Assembly (NCBI RefSeq): GCF_000499845.2
Contig: NC_023755.2
Span: forward strand, 4,144,087 to 4,208,086
Source: Phaseolus vulgaris
Lineage: Eukaryota; Streptophyta; Magnoliopsida; Fabales; Fabaceae
DNA: 64,000 nucleotides
Direction of reading: 5' to 3'
The position numbers were made by a program, and so were the translations under genes. Shown piece by piece: positions 24,501 through 36,259 of this stretch. The notes under the pieces were generated by a model. The model saw only the letters and a program-made list of their open reading frames with translations. It ran no database searches and was not told the DNA's origin. Positions within the stretch are counted from its first letter, which is position 1. Each line of letters begins with the position of its first letter.

Positions 24501-25098
24501 AAGGATGTCCAAGGCGCTTATGCCATAAATCAGGATCGGTCGATATTTGAGATGCGTGGGCTTGGTTTGGAAGAGGGGACATGTAGTATAAGCCTGCGTG
24601 TTGTTTACCCGAGCCAATCATCCTCCCTGTAGCCAAGTCCTGTAAAACGCAACCATGTGGAGTAAAAACGACACAACAATTTAGTGAACTGGTTATCTTA
24701 CTAATGGACATGAGATTTAAATTAAAAGAAGGAACACAAAGAACATCTTTGAGAGTGATTTTGTCATTGAATTTAATTGTGCCTGTAGATGAGATGGGCG
24801 CAGTTGAGCCTGTGGGCAGATTAACATTTGAAATAAATGATGATGAAGTGTGTGTGAAAAATTGTGAATCAGATGCAATGTGATGGGTTGCTCCGCTATC
24901 CAAAATCCATGGTTTCGTAAAAGCAGAATTAGAAGAGGAGTTATGGGCAAGCAGACCTGCAGAGCTAACAAACGTGTCACTTCTACCGTTATTGTTGAGC
25001 GAGTAAATAGCCCTTGCCAATTGTTGAATTTGTTCGGCACTGAAGTGTTGTACGAGGTTTCTATCGGACTCGTTACTGATGCCTTCTTTGCCAGACAT
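21586..25098 (-). pseudogene. Ty1-copia pol polyprotein (protease, integrase, RT, RNase H) with one in-frame stop
   Basis: A single frame runs from the ATG at 25098 to a stop near 21586, interrupted by a TAG at 22041-22039 (codon 1020) inside RNase H, where homologues have Trp after CDSD. Seen in order: protease motif DSGATHH (67-73), HKRLGHPS..CSIC zinc-binding pre-integrase domain, integrase core (CDIWGPH, RVDNGLEF, QQNGVVERKHRH), a proline-rich tandem-repeat linker (minus strand, plus coordinates about 23,385-23,590), then RT with CKWVYKIKYN and YVDD (22531-22542), and RNase H with [13 protein letters not shown]. No zinc-knuckle gag precedes the protease. The element is probably unable to move without helper proteins. 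Confidence 0.92.
23385..23590 (-). repeat. Coding tandem repeat (about 48-bp unit) in the integrase-RT linker
   Basis: The translated linker repeats a 16-residue unit of the form PSSPTRHNxPEPPSNQ about four times, flanked by more diverged units. At the DNA level GGTTGGTTTGATGGAGG recurs at a 48-base period on the plus strand. Confidence 0.85.
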
Positions 25099-25152
25099 GA
25101 TTTTTTATTTAGGGGATAAAAATGGAGAGGCTGTCAGGGCACCAAGATCGGT

Positions 25153-25164
25153 GCTCTGATACCA
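25153..25164 (-). other. Primer binding site of the Ty1-copia element
   Basis: TGGTATCAGAGC on the minus strand, directly next to the upstream LTR; complementary to the 3' end of plant initiator tRNA-Met. Confidence 0.9.
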
Positions 25165-25409
25165 TATAAGAAAATGATAAAAAAATGGTAAGAAGAAAAG
25201 ATGTTTCTTATTCTCTTATGTGTATATTACATCAGTCATGTATAGGAAATATATAGGGAGTTTCTCTCTCCCAAATTACAATCTAATTAGGTAGGATACT
25301 AATCATGAGATTCTATAATTATTAAATTAATTGCATATAATTGGTACAATATCGTCAAATATTGCATACAATAATTGCATATAATTTTATAATTATTATT
25401 TCCTTAATA
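25165..25409 (-). repeat. Upstream (5') LTR of the Ty1-copia element
   Basis: 245 bases, matching 21334-21578 and flanked outside by TAGAC. Confidence 0.93.
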
Positions 25410-25414
25410 TAGAC

Positions 25415-28400
25415 AAATAAATAAATTATAAAAAAATTATTAAATAAAAATTAATTTTAAACTAAAAATAATTAATTATATATTAATTAAATTAGATATT
25501 ATATGTAGGACTTTAGTGTGTCAGTACTGTGATACACTTGCACATTAACCATACTTTTTTTGTTCTACATTTTCCCAGAATTCTACATCATCATCACCCT
25601 TTTCTGGTGTGAGCCCGCAGAGGTATGTTTTATAGAATCCACAAACAAAAAGGAGATGTTGCTCCTCATATCTCCCATAAATTCAACAAATACTCGTTAC
25701 GATAGGTTAAAAATAATTCTGATATCATATTATAAAGTGAACTTTAAGTTTAACTCAACCTTTTAAAATCGCTTCATAAAGTTGAAATTTACACTCATTT
25801 ATATACAATGAATTTTCCTCTCCATATGGGATCTCCAACACTAAGTATTCTAAAAAAATTGCTATTGGACCATACAAAATTTGATATACTGAAGTTCTCA
25901 AAAATAAAAATGATATCGTATGTAAATTCTTAAGCCTTAATAATAAAATATAATATTTTAATAAAAAGATTAAATTGTAAGGAATTGAAATATAAATAAA
26001 AATTATAAAAGTGTAAACTTTTAATAAGAATTCATAATTGAAGTAAAATCTATAAAGTTATAAGATAAATAATTTTGTAATATGGGGGATATTTATTTAA
26101 AGTAGAATAAAATCTTTTGAAAATTTCTTATAAAATTATTTTTATATTTACTTAAAGTATAACAAGACAATATACTTATATATCATTAGATTCTATCAGA
26201 TATATATTTTTAAATCCGTGTGATTATATTTTTTGACAACTATATATAATTACATTTTTCACCGTTTCTTGAAATTATTTATTTAATATGTGAGTTTTGA
26301 TTTTTACTTCCAAATGTTATCCCCAGTATTCTTCTCCTTTTTCATTTACATGAAAAATATTCAATATTTTTCTTGTCTTTGTTATTATTCGTGTCTAAAT
26401 TATTCCACTATTTGCTTCCTTACACAAACCAATAAAAACACTAACTTTCATAATTTATAATAAAGTTTTTAAAAAAAATTCTAAGAACACCTTTATCATT
26501 TGATATTCTAAGAAACTTATTGGTGGAACTTGTACTATATGATATCAAATAGAAAAATTTGTTGGAATTATGGTTCAAGTGTTAATTCAAGGATTCCCTG
26601 AAGATTTGCAATGATCCAAAACTTAGAAGTGATTTAGATTGATTTGAGTGTTTTAAGATACTAATGTATGTTTTCTCTTACTTTATTTGATTCTACATTG
26701 CAATTACTTTTTATAGTGATAGATAATTTTTAATTGATTAAAATGTATTTTTAATATTTTAAAATATTCTTGGACGGTCTTGAATACGTAGAAAACATTT
26801 CAATTCATTAAATTATCATTTGAATATATTTGAATCACTTAAAATTATAAGAAATTTACTTCTTTTTCTTTTAATATGTTAAAATAATTTTTTTATGAAT
26901 TAAAATCACTTAACCTCAATTTATGTATTGAATATTTTTTTAATATGTTAAAATAACGAGTTAATAAATTAATTTTATTATAGTAAGTGAAATTAATAGA
27001 TTAAAACGTAATTTAATCTATTAAAGTTTTGATTGATTTTTCGAAGGTTCGATTTTAACTTTTTAATCCATTAAAATTGTCACATTGGATTTTATATAAT
27101 TCTCTCATTTCAAAAGTAAAACACACAAAATTAAAACTAATTCTAAAATCAATTCATCCTCACAGAGAGAATCTAAATTGAGACGAAAACTTTTTTATAG
27201 TCTTCTTTGAGCAAGCTTGTGAATAAAATCTTGATTTGAATAAAAAAAAATATTTCTCACTGGGTTTAATTTTTCTGTTGTGCTTATTTAATTTTAGATG
27301 ACAAGTCTTATTTCACAATTCATTTTCCAATCTCTATATTATTTTTTTTATAGGGTTTCCATATTTGTTTAGTAACATGGTGTTATTGGTATGAAATGAA
27401 ATATTGTAGGGTTCAATATTTAGTTCTTGTCGTTTACTTTCTCTAATTCGATTATGTGCTTTTTTTTAGTATAGATTTGAATTTTTTATAAAAAAAATTA
27501 GAGTTGTAATAAATCTAGTGTAAAAAATGTATTTTTAAGCTAAAATGTTGCATAATTCGTTTGATTAATTGTCTATCATTTTTGTAAGAATATTTGCAAG
27601 ATGATCTTTAACCTATGGAAATTTAATGAAAATATTTGGATCATGAAAATTGGAAAGAGCTAAGCTTGAAGGATTAGAACCATCAAATTCGATGATAAAA
27701 AATGTTAGATGGTCAAAGAGCTGAAGAAGCATTAGACGGTCTAAGAGTTAAAGACAGTCTAATATAAGATAGTGTTATATATTATTTTCGGTGGGTCCAA
27801 TTTATGTTTTATCTAAGACACATCAATTTGTAGTGATTCAAAACTATAAAAATAGGAAATATATGAAGATAAACAAGGTTAAACTCTTTTATAAAACTTA
27901 CATTTGAATGAATGAAATAAAATTGATTTGTAAGCTTCTTTGAGCGTATTAGAGGTGTGAAACTCTTATCTTGAAGAATTTCTTCAAGTGATGAATCCTC
28001 ATTGCACTTGTCCATATGAAATTCATTTAAAAGTAGTGCATTCTTAACCTTTCACGGTCTTAATCAATTTTCTCTTTTCATTTACAAATTGTTCTTGTTT
28101 TCTACTTGGAACCATGGTAATGTCGCAAGCATTCTATCTTCTTCCATGAGTTTTTGTTTCTCCAACGCCTCTTTGAGATCCATCCACCTTATAAAAGCTC
28201 ATCATGTAGAAAATATAAAGAAAGAAAATATAAATATATGGGGTTAGAGTAAAAATTCATCACCACTATCCTAAGATTTTTCACTGTTTAGGATTTTTCA
28301 CTCAAAACAACACAAAATTCACAAGGTTGGTGGGTTCACTCAAACGCTTAAAAGGTATAAAAAAAATATGATAAGTTTTTCAAGGATATCAAATCATGTC

Positions 28401-29323
28401 AACACATAGTCAAGTGACATAGGAACAAATCACCAAACACTTATGAGAATTTTAAAAGAGACTAAATTAAAAAGCACTTATGAGAATTTTAAAAGAGACT
28501 AAACTAAAAGACAAAAGTTAATTGAAAAGACAAACTAGAAAAAAGAAAATAAAACTAAACCAAATAGGAGATATTATGAGATGTATGACTCAAAATAAAG
28601 AAAAAAGAAGCTAGAAGAAAACACACAAAATGAGTAAAACTAAACTAGTATTACCAAAAGAATCATTTTAAAATAATAAAGAAAATCAATCAAAACAAAT
28701 AAAATTTTAGAGACAAAATATACACTAAGAAAGAGGTGATTCAATTTGACAATCCCTAAGGATATATTCAATTGGAAATTTGTGTACAAGATTATAAGAC
28801 AAGCAAAGCAAATTGAAACACCATTGTTTTTAACACTTTTAAAAACTTTTTGTTTCTTTTTTCCCTTTTGGCATGTATGGTCTTTGACAATTTAGTTTCT
28901 AATTGTGCTTGACTGGTTGTTTTTTGGATTTTAACTCCTGAACCACCAAAGTCTAATTGAAAATCAACTAAATTTTAGGAATTACAACATTTGAATCCAA
29001 ATGTTTGTATAGTTTCGAATCAATCCTAAAACATGTCCTTCTAAGAAAATTTCTAAAAAGATTTTAACACTTTTAAACTCTAAAAAAATATAAGAACAAA
29101 GCTATAGACTCAAAACTAGACCAATCAAACCTCAAATTTATACCCATTTCATAACTAGATTCGATAACATGTTGTAAGAATGGATAGAAAAGTTTGATCT
29201 TAACATGTACACAAACACAAGAACATGTATAGAACTACTAAACACTTATTTGGCCTAATAAATTTACAAAGAAAAACAAAGAGTCACATCACATATGATA
29301 ATGGTTTGAAAGACAAAGAACAA
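25415..29323. other. Long intergenic stretch, no gene seen
   Basis: AT-rich. A CACTA-MITE-like fragment lies at about 25,430-25,500, and a small 37-bp tandem duplication (CACTTATGAGAATTTT) at 28438-28510. The part from about 27,660 to 29,250 has the mixed composition of old retrotransposon noncoding DNA, but I could not identify ends or coding domains. Confidence 0.4.
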
Positions 29324-29333
29324 CCCATTTAGA

Positions 29334-30153
29334 CCTTTTATCATTGTGGGGCTATTTTTTTCTTTTTTATTAAAATGGGATCCGTTTAAAAAAATTTATA
29401 AAAATGACACGACTTCATATGCAAAAGTCGTGCCAAATTGGCACGACTTTGACACGTCAACTTGAAGTCGTGCCAATTTGGTACGACTTTGTCCACGTCA
29501 TATTTTTTTAATTTTTTTTAAATAAATATATATTATAATTATTTAATTATAAGTTATGTAATACTTGAAATTAAATTGATAAATAAATTTTTTATGAAGG
29601 AATAAATATATAGGTAAAGAAAATTAGGAAATTAGTAATCAAACTTGGAATTGATTTTTATTATTAAACTTGTCTGTGCAGACAATTGTTTCTATTGTGA
29701 CATTTAGTTCTATAATATGAACATCTTTTTAGTTTATTTGGAATTGAATCATCCACAAAAATAATTCTCTATTTATTTTTCAAATACAATAACACTTCTC
29801 AAATAAATATATTACGTTACCGTCAATCATGATCCATACACGATTATCTAATTTTTTGATTACTTAAAACTAACACCCTTAATCAATTATGTAACAAATT
29901 AATTTTAAATATTACATAACTCACTACTCTCGATATAAAAAAATGACGTGGATAAAGTCGTGTCAAATTGGCACGACTTCAAGTTGACGTGACAGATTCA
30001 GGTTGACATGTTAAAGTCGTGTCAATTTGACACGACTTCTGCATATGAAGTCATGCCAAGTTGGCACGACTTGCTCTATTTTTGTAATTTTTTTGAAATG
30101 GATCCCATTTTGGTAAAAAAGCAAAAAAAAGCCCCACTGCAGTAAAAAAAACC
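29334..30153. mobile_element. Foldback DNA element with TCGTGCC palindromes, copy 2, with 9-bp target duplication
   Basis: Same family as 17,078-17,863. The ends are inverted (ATTGTGGGGCTATTTTTTTC against the reverse of AAAAAAAGCCCCACTGCAG), followed inward by repeated copies of AAGTCGTGCCAATTTGGCACG-type palindromes. The element is bracketed by CCATTTAGA at 29325-29333 and 30154-30162. A 9-bp duplication suggests a Mutator-like mechanism. No coding sequence. Confidence 0.7.
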
Positions 30154-30584
30154 CCATTTAGATGAATTAAACATAAATATTATAATAAAATTAATTTAGA
30201 TTTGTATTTATTTTAAATATTAAGATAATGCAAAGAGAAAATAATATCTTATTTTAGATATTAATATTACAAAATTTAATAACATGTTACGTGATATTTT
30301 AACTATAATTATTTTATTAATATCAATTCAACTATAATTAAACTACCGAATCTCAAATTAGTATTTTAATCAATTGAATCACCAGTCCAACTATAAAAAG
30401 ATTCTCGCTTGTTCATGATTAATATAATTAGTAAATTTGAACTGTTTATTTAATTTATTTCTTAATACACACAGTTCAAATAAAAATTAACTCACCCATT
30501 AATTGTTCTATTAAATTAGAACCTTATGTCTTCATTATCGTAGTTGAATTTTATTTTAAGAGTTGAATTTAAGAATTGTATTGG

Positions 30585-30930
30585 CACGACCAAACGACCT
30601 GGTGAGTTGGACAGGAACTCAACCACGAGGAGAAGGTCATGTGAAGACACATAATCGATCGACCCATGACAACGAGCCATCGGTTGATCAAGTTAGCAAG
30701 GTTAATCCATAATTAAAAACTGTTTAACACAATCCTAAACATGGATTAACCTCCTAATCTGGCTCACCAAATAATATAAATAGCACAGATTTCAAGAATG
30801 TACGTCATTATCTACAGTACTCTGACAATCGAGTATCGACATCCTAACTGACTTGAGTTTTAGAGTGTCTTCTGCAGGTACCATCCCAATCTATGAGACA
30901 AGACGATTGAGAGGAGAAAGACGAAGCGGG
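30585..30930 (+). repeat. Possible Ty3-gypsy LTR fragment
   Basis: The block around 30,790-30,900 (ACTGACTTGAGTTTTAGAGTG..CTGCAGGTACCATCCC) resembles the R/U5 part of LTRs of Tat-lineage gypsy elements as I remember them. GC content is higher than the flanks. There is no matching second LTR, primer site or target duplication, so the call is tentative. Confidence 0.35.
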
Positions 30931-31215
30931 AAACCAAGGGTAACCCCGACTAACTGAAAAGAGAAACAAGACAATCGTTTTCTAGTTCTCAACACCTGAG
31001 AAAGAATAAACATGCTAAATAGTTTTGATTTATTAAACATTATATCACCTCACAATTCATGCATTATTTAAAATTGCGTATAATAAAATTATAAAAAATA
31101 AAAACTAATTAACCGTGAATATCTGATCCAGGTTTTTCAAATTTAGAGATTGAATTTTTGTGTCGCACGAGACTGTTCTTTCCGCTGAATCGGTATTTGG
31201 TACAGTCTCCCCTTT

Positions 31216-31320
31216 CTCCTGTCTCTTGTCTCTTTCCCTTTCTCTCTCTCTTTTTCTCTTTCTCTTTTTTTCTCTCTGTTAAAAACAAGAGAAAGAGAGA
31301 GAGAAAGCGAGAGAGCGTGT
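31216..31320 (+). repeat. CT tract followed by GA tract: hairpin in the leader of the small conserved gene
   Basis: A pyrimidine run (CTCTTTCTCTTTTTTTCTCTC and neighbours) is followed after a few bases by AAGAGAAAGAGAGAGAGAAAG, its near complement. It lies 50-150 bases before the ATG at 31370, so it would fold in DNA or in the mRNA leader if transcription starts upstream. Confidence 0.6.
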
Positions 31321-31369
31321 TTGAAGGCGTCAGCAACAACACTAATCAAAGCGGTTTTAGACAAATCCC

Positions 31370-34089
31370 ATGGCAGAGGAAGGCAAACCCGACGCTCAGC
31401 TCTTTCAGCTTCTCGCCAATCTCCTCCACCAGGTTCATCTTTTCCTCTCAATTTCTTATTCGCTTCTCAATATCTTGTTCCAATTTCGAATTAACCTTCA
31501 ATTTTACATTTTTATGGAGTTTTTCCATCTGGGTAACACTTTTTACAATCTTATGATTCTGAGATCCGTCAATTGCGTTTCTGTTGCTATTTTTTTTTTT
31601 CTGGTTTCATGCTTCAATTCAGTTGAATTTTACATTCTGGATTGTGCTCCCTTTGTTTTTACAAGTTTTTTCATCATGCCTTTTGAGGTTCGGGAATTGT
31701 GATTAATCCTTGTTATCGTGAATGTAATTGTATCAGCGGTGGGTTTTCCTCTATATTTGCTTAGTCTTACTCCTAGTGACTCGTGAGAAATTGTTGTTTC
31801 TCTTGGAAAGTAATGGGTTACTGCAACAGTGTGGTAGGCTAGATCACTAATCCTTTTTATCTGTTGTGGTCTGTGTAATTCCTTGAAGATGGGGGACAGA
31901 ATCGTTCTAGAGCCAAAGTACTCATTCTTTGTAATTTTATATGTTTCTTTGTGCTTAAAATCTGTGAATTGGGGAGATAAAAGCAATTTTCCAGTTATTA
32001 TGACATGTCATGATCTGAATTTGTATGATAAATGCGAGTGTTAATGAATAATTGGTCAGTCAATTGTTCTTGGTGAGAAGTAGTAAGATATCATCATATC
32101 AAAACTTTAAAGAGTCTTATTAAAAAATCAAACAAAAATTGGATTGGTATTTATGAGTTAAAAGGATAACAAGCATGAAGTTGCACATCAATTTTCATCA
32201 GACACCGTCCTGGCCCTTTTGAGAATGGTTTCTTTGATCATCCTTCTTCTAGCTGCATGAGTTCTTGTGTTTCTTAGCTTTCATTGTATCTGTGATGGCT
32301 GCGTGACTCAAGCATCCAAAAATTTGACCGTGCAACCACTGTCTGACCTATCCCTCATTTCCGTCCACTTTTACCATCATGTCAGCCTTGTATCTCATTT
32401 GTCCATGTTACAATTATGAATGATTTTGGGATAATAGTAATGCAAGGGAAACAAAAATGTATTCATATCTACCTTTAATATTGTGTTTGGACCAAGTTAT
32501 TGATTGATCATTGATAAAAGTAATTGTTTGTTTTCAAAGTTTGGAGGTGAAGGAGCATTAGTGAGGATATTGTACAATGACTACCAAAACCTCGTTCTGT
32601 TGGACAGGGTTGCCCACATGGATCAAACAACACCATTGTGTTCTGTCAAAAATAAAATCATTAAGATCGTATATTTAATTTTTTTTAATGGTTTCACTTA
32701 AAGTCTTTCTTGATCTACTTGAGAGCCTCTAATTAGTGGATTATTGTCCATGTGATCAACACTTTCAACTGGCACTTCTGATGCTCTTTTCAACTGTTCA
32801 AATTTGAGATACTGTATCAAAATTATAAGGGCAACCACATTCATGAGGTTCCAACCTAGTGAGGCCTAGAGAGCGCCAGATGTAAGCAATACACATCCTT
32901 TCCCTTGCATGGAAGAGGCCGTTTCTAGGATATTTACCTGTGACTCTCAAGTGAGGATACTGTACACAAAAAGAAAATATATATGGCCTTTCTGTTATGG
33001 AGTTGTGGATTTCTCCATTAAGAATCTGTACTGTGAATTTCACATAAACATTTACAGTGTAATGAACTGAATTTCTTGTATTATAGTGTTTTCTGGTGGA
33101 GAAGAGTATCAGTATAGTATTATGAGATCTATATTTCATTTAATTATGATCTCAATCCCCTGTTTCTTATAATTAGATTTAACTTGATTCCAATGTTCTT
33201 GTAAACATAAAAAGATTAGCAGTCTACTTTTTCCACCTTGATGACTCGTGATTTTAATATCTATGGTCGTTGCTTCTACAAATTGCTAACTTCTAAATCA
33301 CTTATTATTAGTCATTATAGTGCATAAATTGAAGATTATTACACATACATGCTGCTTCTCTGGATTCCATCCACAGTTTAACTTCCAATGCAATATATCT
33401 TAATAGTGGTGGTTATATAATATACTCATGCATTTTTTATGGTAAACTGTGTAGGTGGAAGAACTGACGAATCAAGAAGAAGTTGAGCTCCGTTGTAAAA
33501 TTGAAACCCTTGGATTAGAAGTTAAAAAAGTTCCTTCAAAGTCAACTCAGCACCTTAACGAGGTGGTTTTCACTTTATAGTTTAGCCATTAATCAATGTA
33601 GAGTTCTCTTATTCCTGTTGAAATGGATTAGAATGTGAATTTTTTTTTATCATATCTTAGATTATCCTCTTAATTAATTTTCTTATTTTCTCGTTGTAGT
33701 TATCATAATTCTTTTCTTATGATGTTTTATTTCTTAATTGGTTTGGATTATGATTAGTATAAATAAGGGTTAGTTAGTACTTCAAGTTTTATGAACAGGA
33801 GAAATACATAATCTCAACCAAAATGAAATAACATTCTCATTTTTTGTTTTATTCCTTACCTACATAGTTTGAAATTGCCAAGGAGTTGGACAAATTATCA
33901 GCAAGATTAGATGATCTTGATGAGATGATATCAACATCAATGGCTTCAGATCCACAGGTGCAGTCACTCTTGAGTGATACAGCTGATGTGTGGATGCCAG
34001 TTATCACTGCTACCTCTGAGGAAAGACGCAATTTCACAGCAGCTACTGGAGAAAACACCCTCCAACCAGATGCCGAAAAGTTTCAATAG
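31370..34089 (+). CDS. Small conserved plant protein, 130 aa, coiled-coil; function unknown to me
   Basis: Three exons, 31370-31432, 33455-33562 and 33868-34089, with clean GT..AG borders and codon-aligned junctions, joined into a 130-residue protein without stops. It opens MAEEGKPDAQLFQLLANLLHQ, then an acidic helix-rich middle (VEELTNQEEVELRCKIETLG; KELDKLSARLDDLDEMIST, likely coiled coil), then DVWMPVITATSEERRNFTA. I recall near-identical short proteins in many plants, sometimes listed as fiber protein Fb15-like, but no proven function. There is no signal peptide or membrane segment. The first intron is about 2 kb. The start ATG is the first in the exon, and the reading frame is well conserved with what I recall of homologues. 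Confidence 0.82.
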
Positions 34090-34710
34090 CTTCCTACTTT
34101 CTTGCCTTTAAGTACAGACTATTGTTCGAAGCACTAAAAACCAGTGTTTTAATATATTCTTATAGGCGTTTCAGTCAAATATTGAAATTGGGAAAAGATA
34201 GAAGAAAGGAAGTTTTTACATTTTGGGTTTTGGGGCATTCTACAAGGGGATAGGTGTTGAGCATGAGGAGTCCATTTTTGTTTGTTACATGATAGATCTT
34301 TGGTGCAATTTCCCATGAGAAGTTGATCCTCATAATCTTGACTTAGATTCTGATTTCTCTAATTCTTCCAGCATAAGCATAACCAAGTGAAGTTATTTTT
34401 CTATGTGCTTAGTCAAATTTTCTTCATGGAAAAATTATATGATTTTATGAAATCACGTGGCAGTGAATACTATTTTTTTTTTATCTGTTTTCACTATTTT
34501 TGCTCGTACCATAAGGTCAAGTTAATTTTTCTTTTTTAATTAGAACTAAGACATAAATGACATTATCACTGTTGTCGTCATTGTCACTGCACTCTTAGGA
34601 GGAAGAAGAAGAGAGAGTAAAACAATTGGTTTAGTTGGAAGCTTGTTTGGGAAGGTATCATATCTTCCAAAAGCTTGTTCAATAATCATATTATAAACTT
34701 GTTTGGGGAC

Positions 34711-34744
<34 letters not shown>

Positions 34745-35428
34745 GAAATTCATCATCACTTTTCCTAAATATTTACATATTATAAATTAACATAAATAAT
34801 AAATAACCTTAAAACCACATTAACATTGGTAAATATCCACATCAAAGATTGACAACAAAAAGGTTTATATTGTTATTCCCAGTTAGCTCCAACAACTAAG
34901 GGAAAAACATACCAACTAAAAGTTTGCTACATATGCTTAATAGATTGTGTTTATTACTTACCCTTATTATTTGATTTTAATTTTTGTTTACACTATAACT
35001 TTAAAGTCTGTGATATTAAGATTAGTTATTCAGAAAATTTGTGTTTTATTTAAACTACTCTAGAAAGAAAGGTCATTTTCAGTTTATTTTATTTTTTTAC
35101 TCTATAATTTTTGTGTCACTGAAGATATTAAGATTAGTTATTTAGAAAAAAAATTGTGTTTTATTTTACATACCATAAAAAGATAGGTTACTATGTTAAA
35201 ATATAATTAAGAATAAATAAAAAATAATTTTTATATATATTAAAAAGAATACTTTATTGTATATGCTTATAAATTTTAATTATATATTGTTTTAGATATA
35301 TACCAATTTGCTAATTAATTTAAACATTTGTAAGAAGTTTTTTAATAAAAATTGTAAAAGAAAAATACAAAAAATTAGATTCTTTAACACATGCACTGAG
35401 TTAAAAAAAAAAAAAAATCATATAAAAG
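34090..35428. other. 3' flank and intergenic DNA, no gene seen
   Basis: The first 200-300 bases are probably the 3' UTR of the upstream gene. A (GT)n(AT)n microsatellite lies at about 34,711-34,744. No other feature. Confidence 0.45.
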
Positions 35429-35648
35429 AATGCCAAAGGGCTTTCCTTTGCTCTTGAGATTCTCAGAGGTGAACCAAATGACTTAATGTTGGAGATCCCA
35501 CATCGACTAGAGATAAAAATATTTCGTTGTATATAAGTGGGTGCAAACCTTAACCTCATAAACTGGTTTTATGGAATTGAGTTAAGCTTAAAGTCCATTT
35601 CGTAATACTTAACCTTATTAGACGTGCTTCTATCTCCAGCTTCAGTTT
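35429..35648 (-). pseudogene. Fragment of the RH47-type helicase gene, split by a solo LTR
   Basis: 35429-35486 and 35613-35648 together match 41,265-41,360 of the helicase coding sequence (about residues 66-98). On the plus strand it reads AATGCCAAAGGGCTTTCCTT.. and AACCTTATTAGACGTGC... The copy carries a 1-base deletion (GAGGTGAAC against GAGGGTGAAC) and several substitutions, so it cannot code. It sits about 4.4 kb from its source, with the cyclin C pseudogene in between. Confidence 0.88.
35487..35607 (+). mobile_element. Solo TRIM-type LTR with 5-bp target duplication
   Basis: 121 bases, TGTTGGAGATCCCACATCG..CGTAATA, flanked by CTTAA at 35482-35486 and 35608-35612. The undisturbed helicase sequence at 41,3xx reads GGCTTAACC at the same point, which proves the empty site and the duplication. 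The LTR matches 20771-20893. Confidence 0.9.
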
Positions 35649-36254
35649 CAGCAATTAGGAGTGCTCTTTCTTACATTCACCCTCATCACCACTACTCTAA
35701 TATTTTTTTCTCTAAAATTCAACTTTCTCTTTTTTTATTTTTTTTATATCTTAGCTATCCTTAAAAAAAACTAATTATGTATTATAATTAACTTTTATTC
35801 AAGTTAGCTGAGTCAGATCACTCAAACCTGCAACCTGGAGAATTATCAATATAATGACAATGAGAAATCATAAATGAATATAATCTAAATGACACGAATA
35901 TCAGACCAGTTCTTCTGTCACCAATTTTTAACTTGACAGGACTTAATTTGCCAAAATGTTCATTATTGGGTATTTGTTTGACTTTCTGTCAGAAGGGAAA
36001 TGTGAAGACTGAGAACAGAAGGAACAATGAATGCATATAAATTGTTTTAAACAATTTTGTTTCCTAAACTAGGTGATTCAGTTTTTATACTGTCTTCAGT
36101 TTCTCTTTTCTGTGATTAGATTAGTGAAAGCTGTGTGGACAACACCCTTAAAATTGCAAGCTTTCTGGCCAGAAAAGTATGAACAAAATAATTGTTTTTT
36201 CCATAATTTCCACACTCCTGTGTACAAAAATTGAACAAAGAGATCATTATCAAA
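35649..36254. other. Intergenic, no gene seen
   Basis: The expected 3' exons of cyclin C (after HPYR) are not present here. Nothing else recognised. Confidence 0.45.
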
Positions 36255-36259
36255 CACTC

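Larger units (their letters stand above)
21334..25409 (-). mobile_element. Ty1-copia LTR retrotransposon, structurally complete ends, gag-less
   Basis: Two direct 245-bp LTRs (21334-21578 and 25165-25409) look identical by eye. The insertion is flanked by the 5-bp duplication TAGAC (21329-21333 and 25410-25414). On the minus strand the upstream LTR abuts a perfect TGGTATCAGAGC primer site, and a GAGGGGGAG polypurine tract abuts the other LTR. LTR termini are TA..TA rather than the usual TG..CA. The internal region encodes protease, integrase, reverse transcriptase and RNase H in copia order, but only about 54 bases separate the primer site from the pol start, so gag is missing. Identical LTRs imply a recent insertion. 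Confidence 0.95.
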
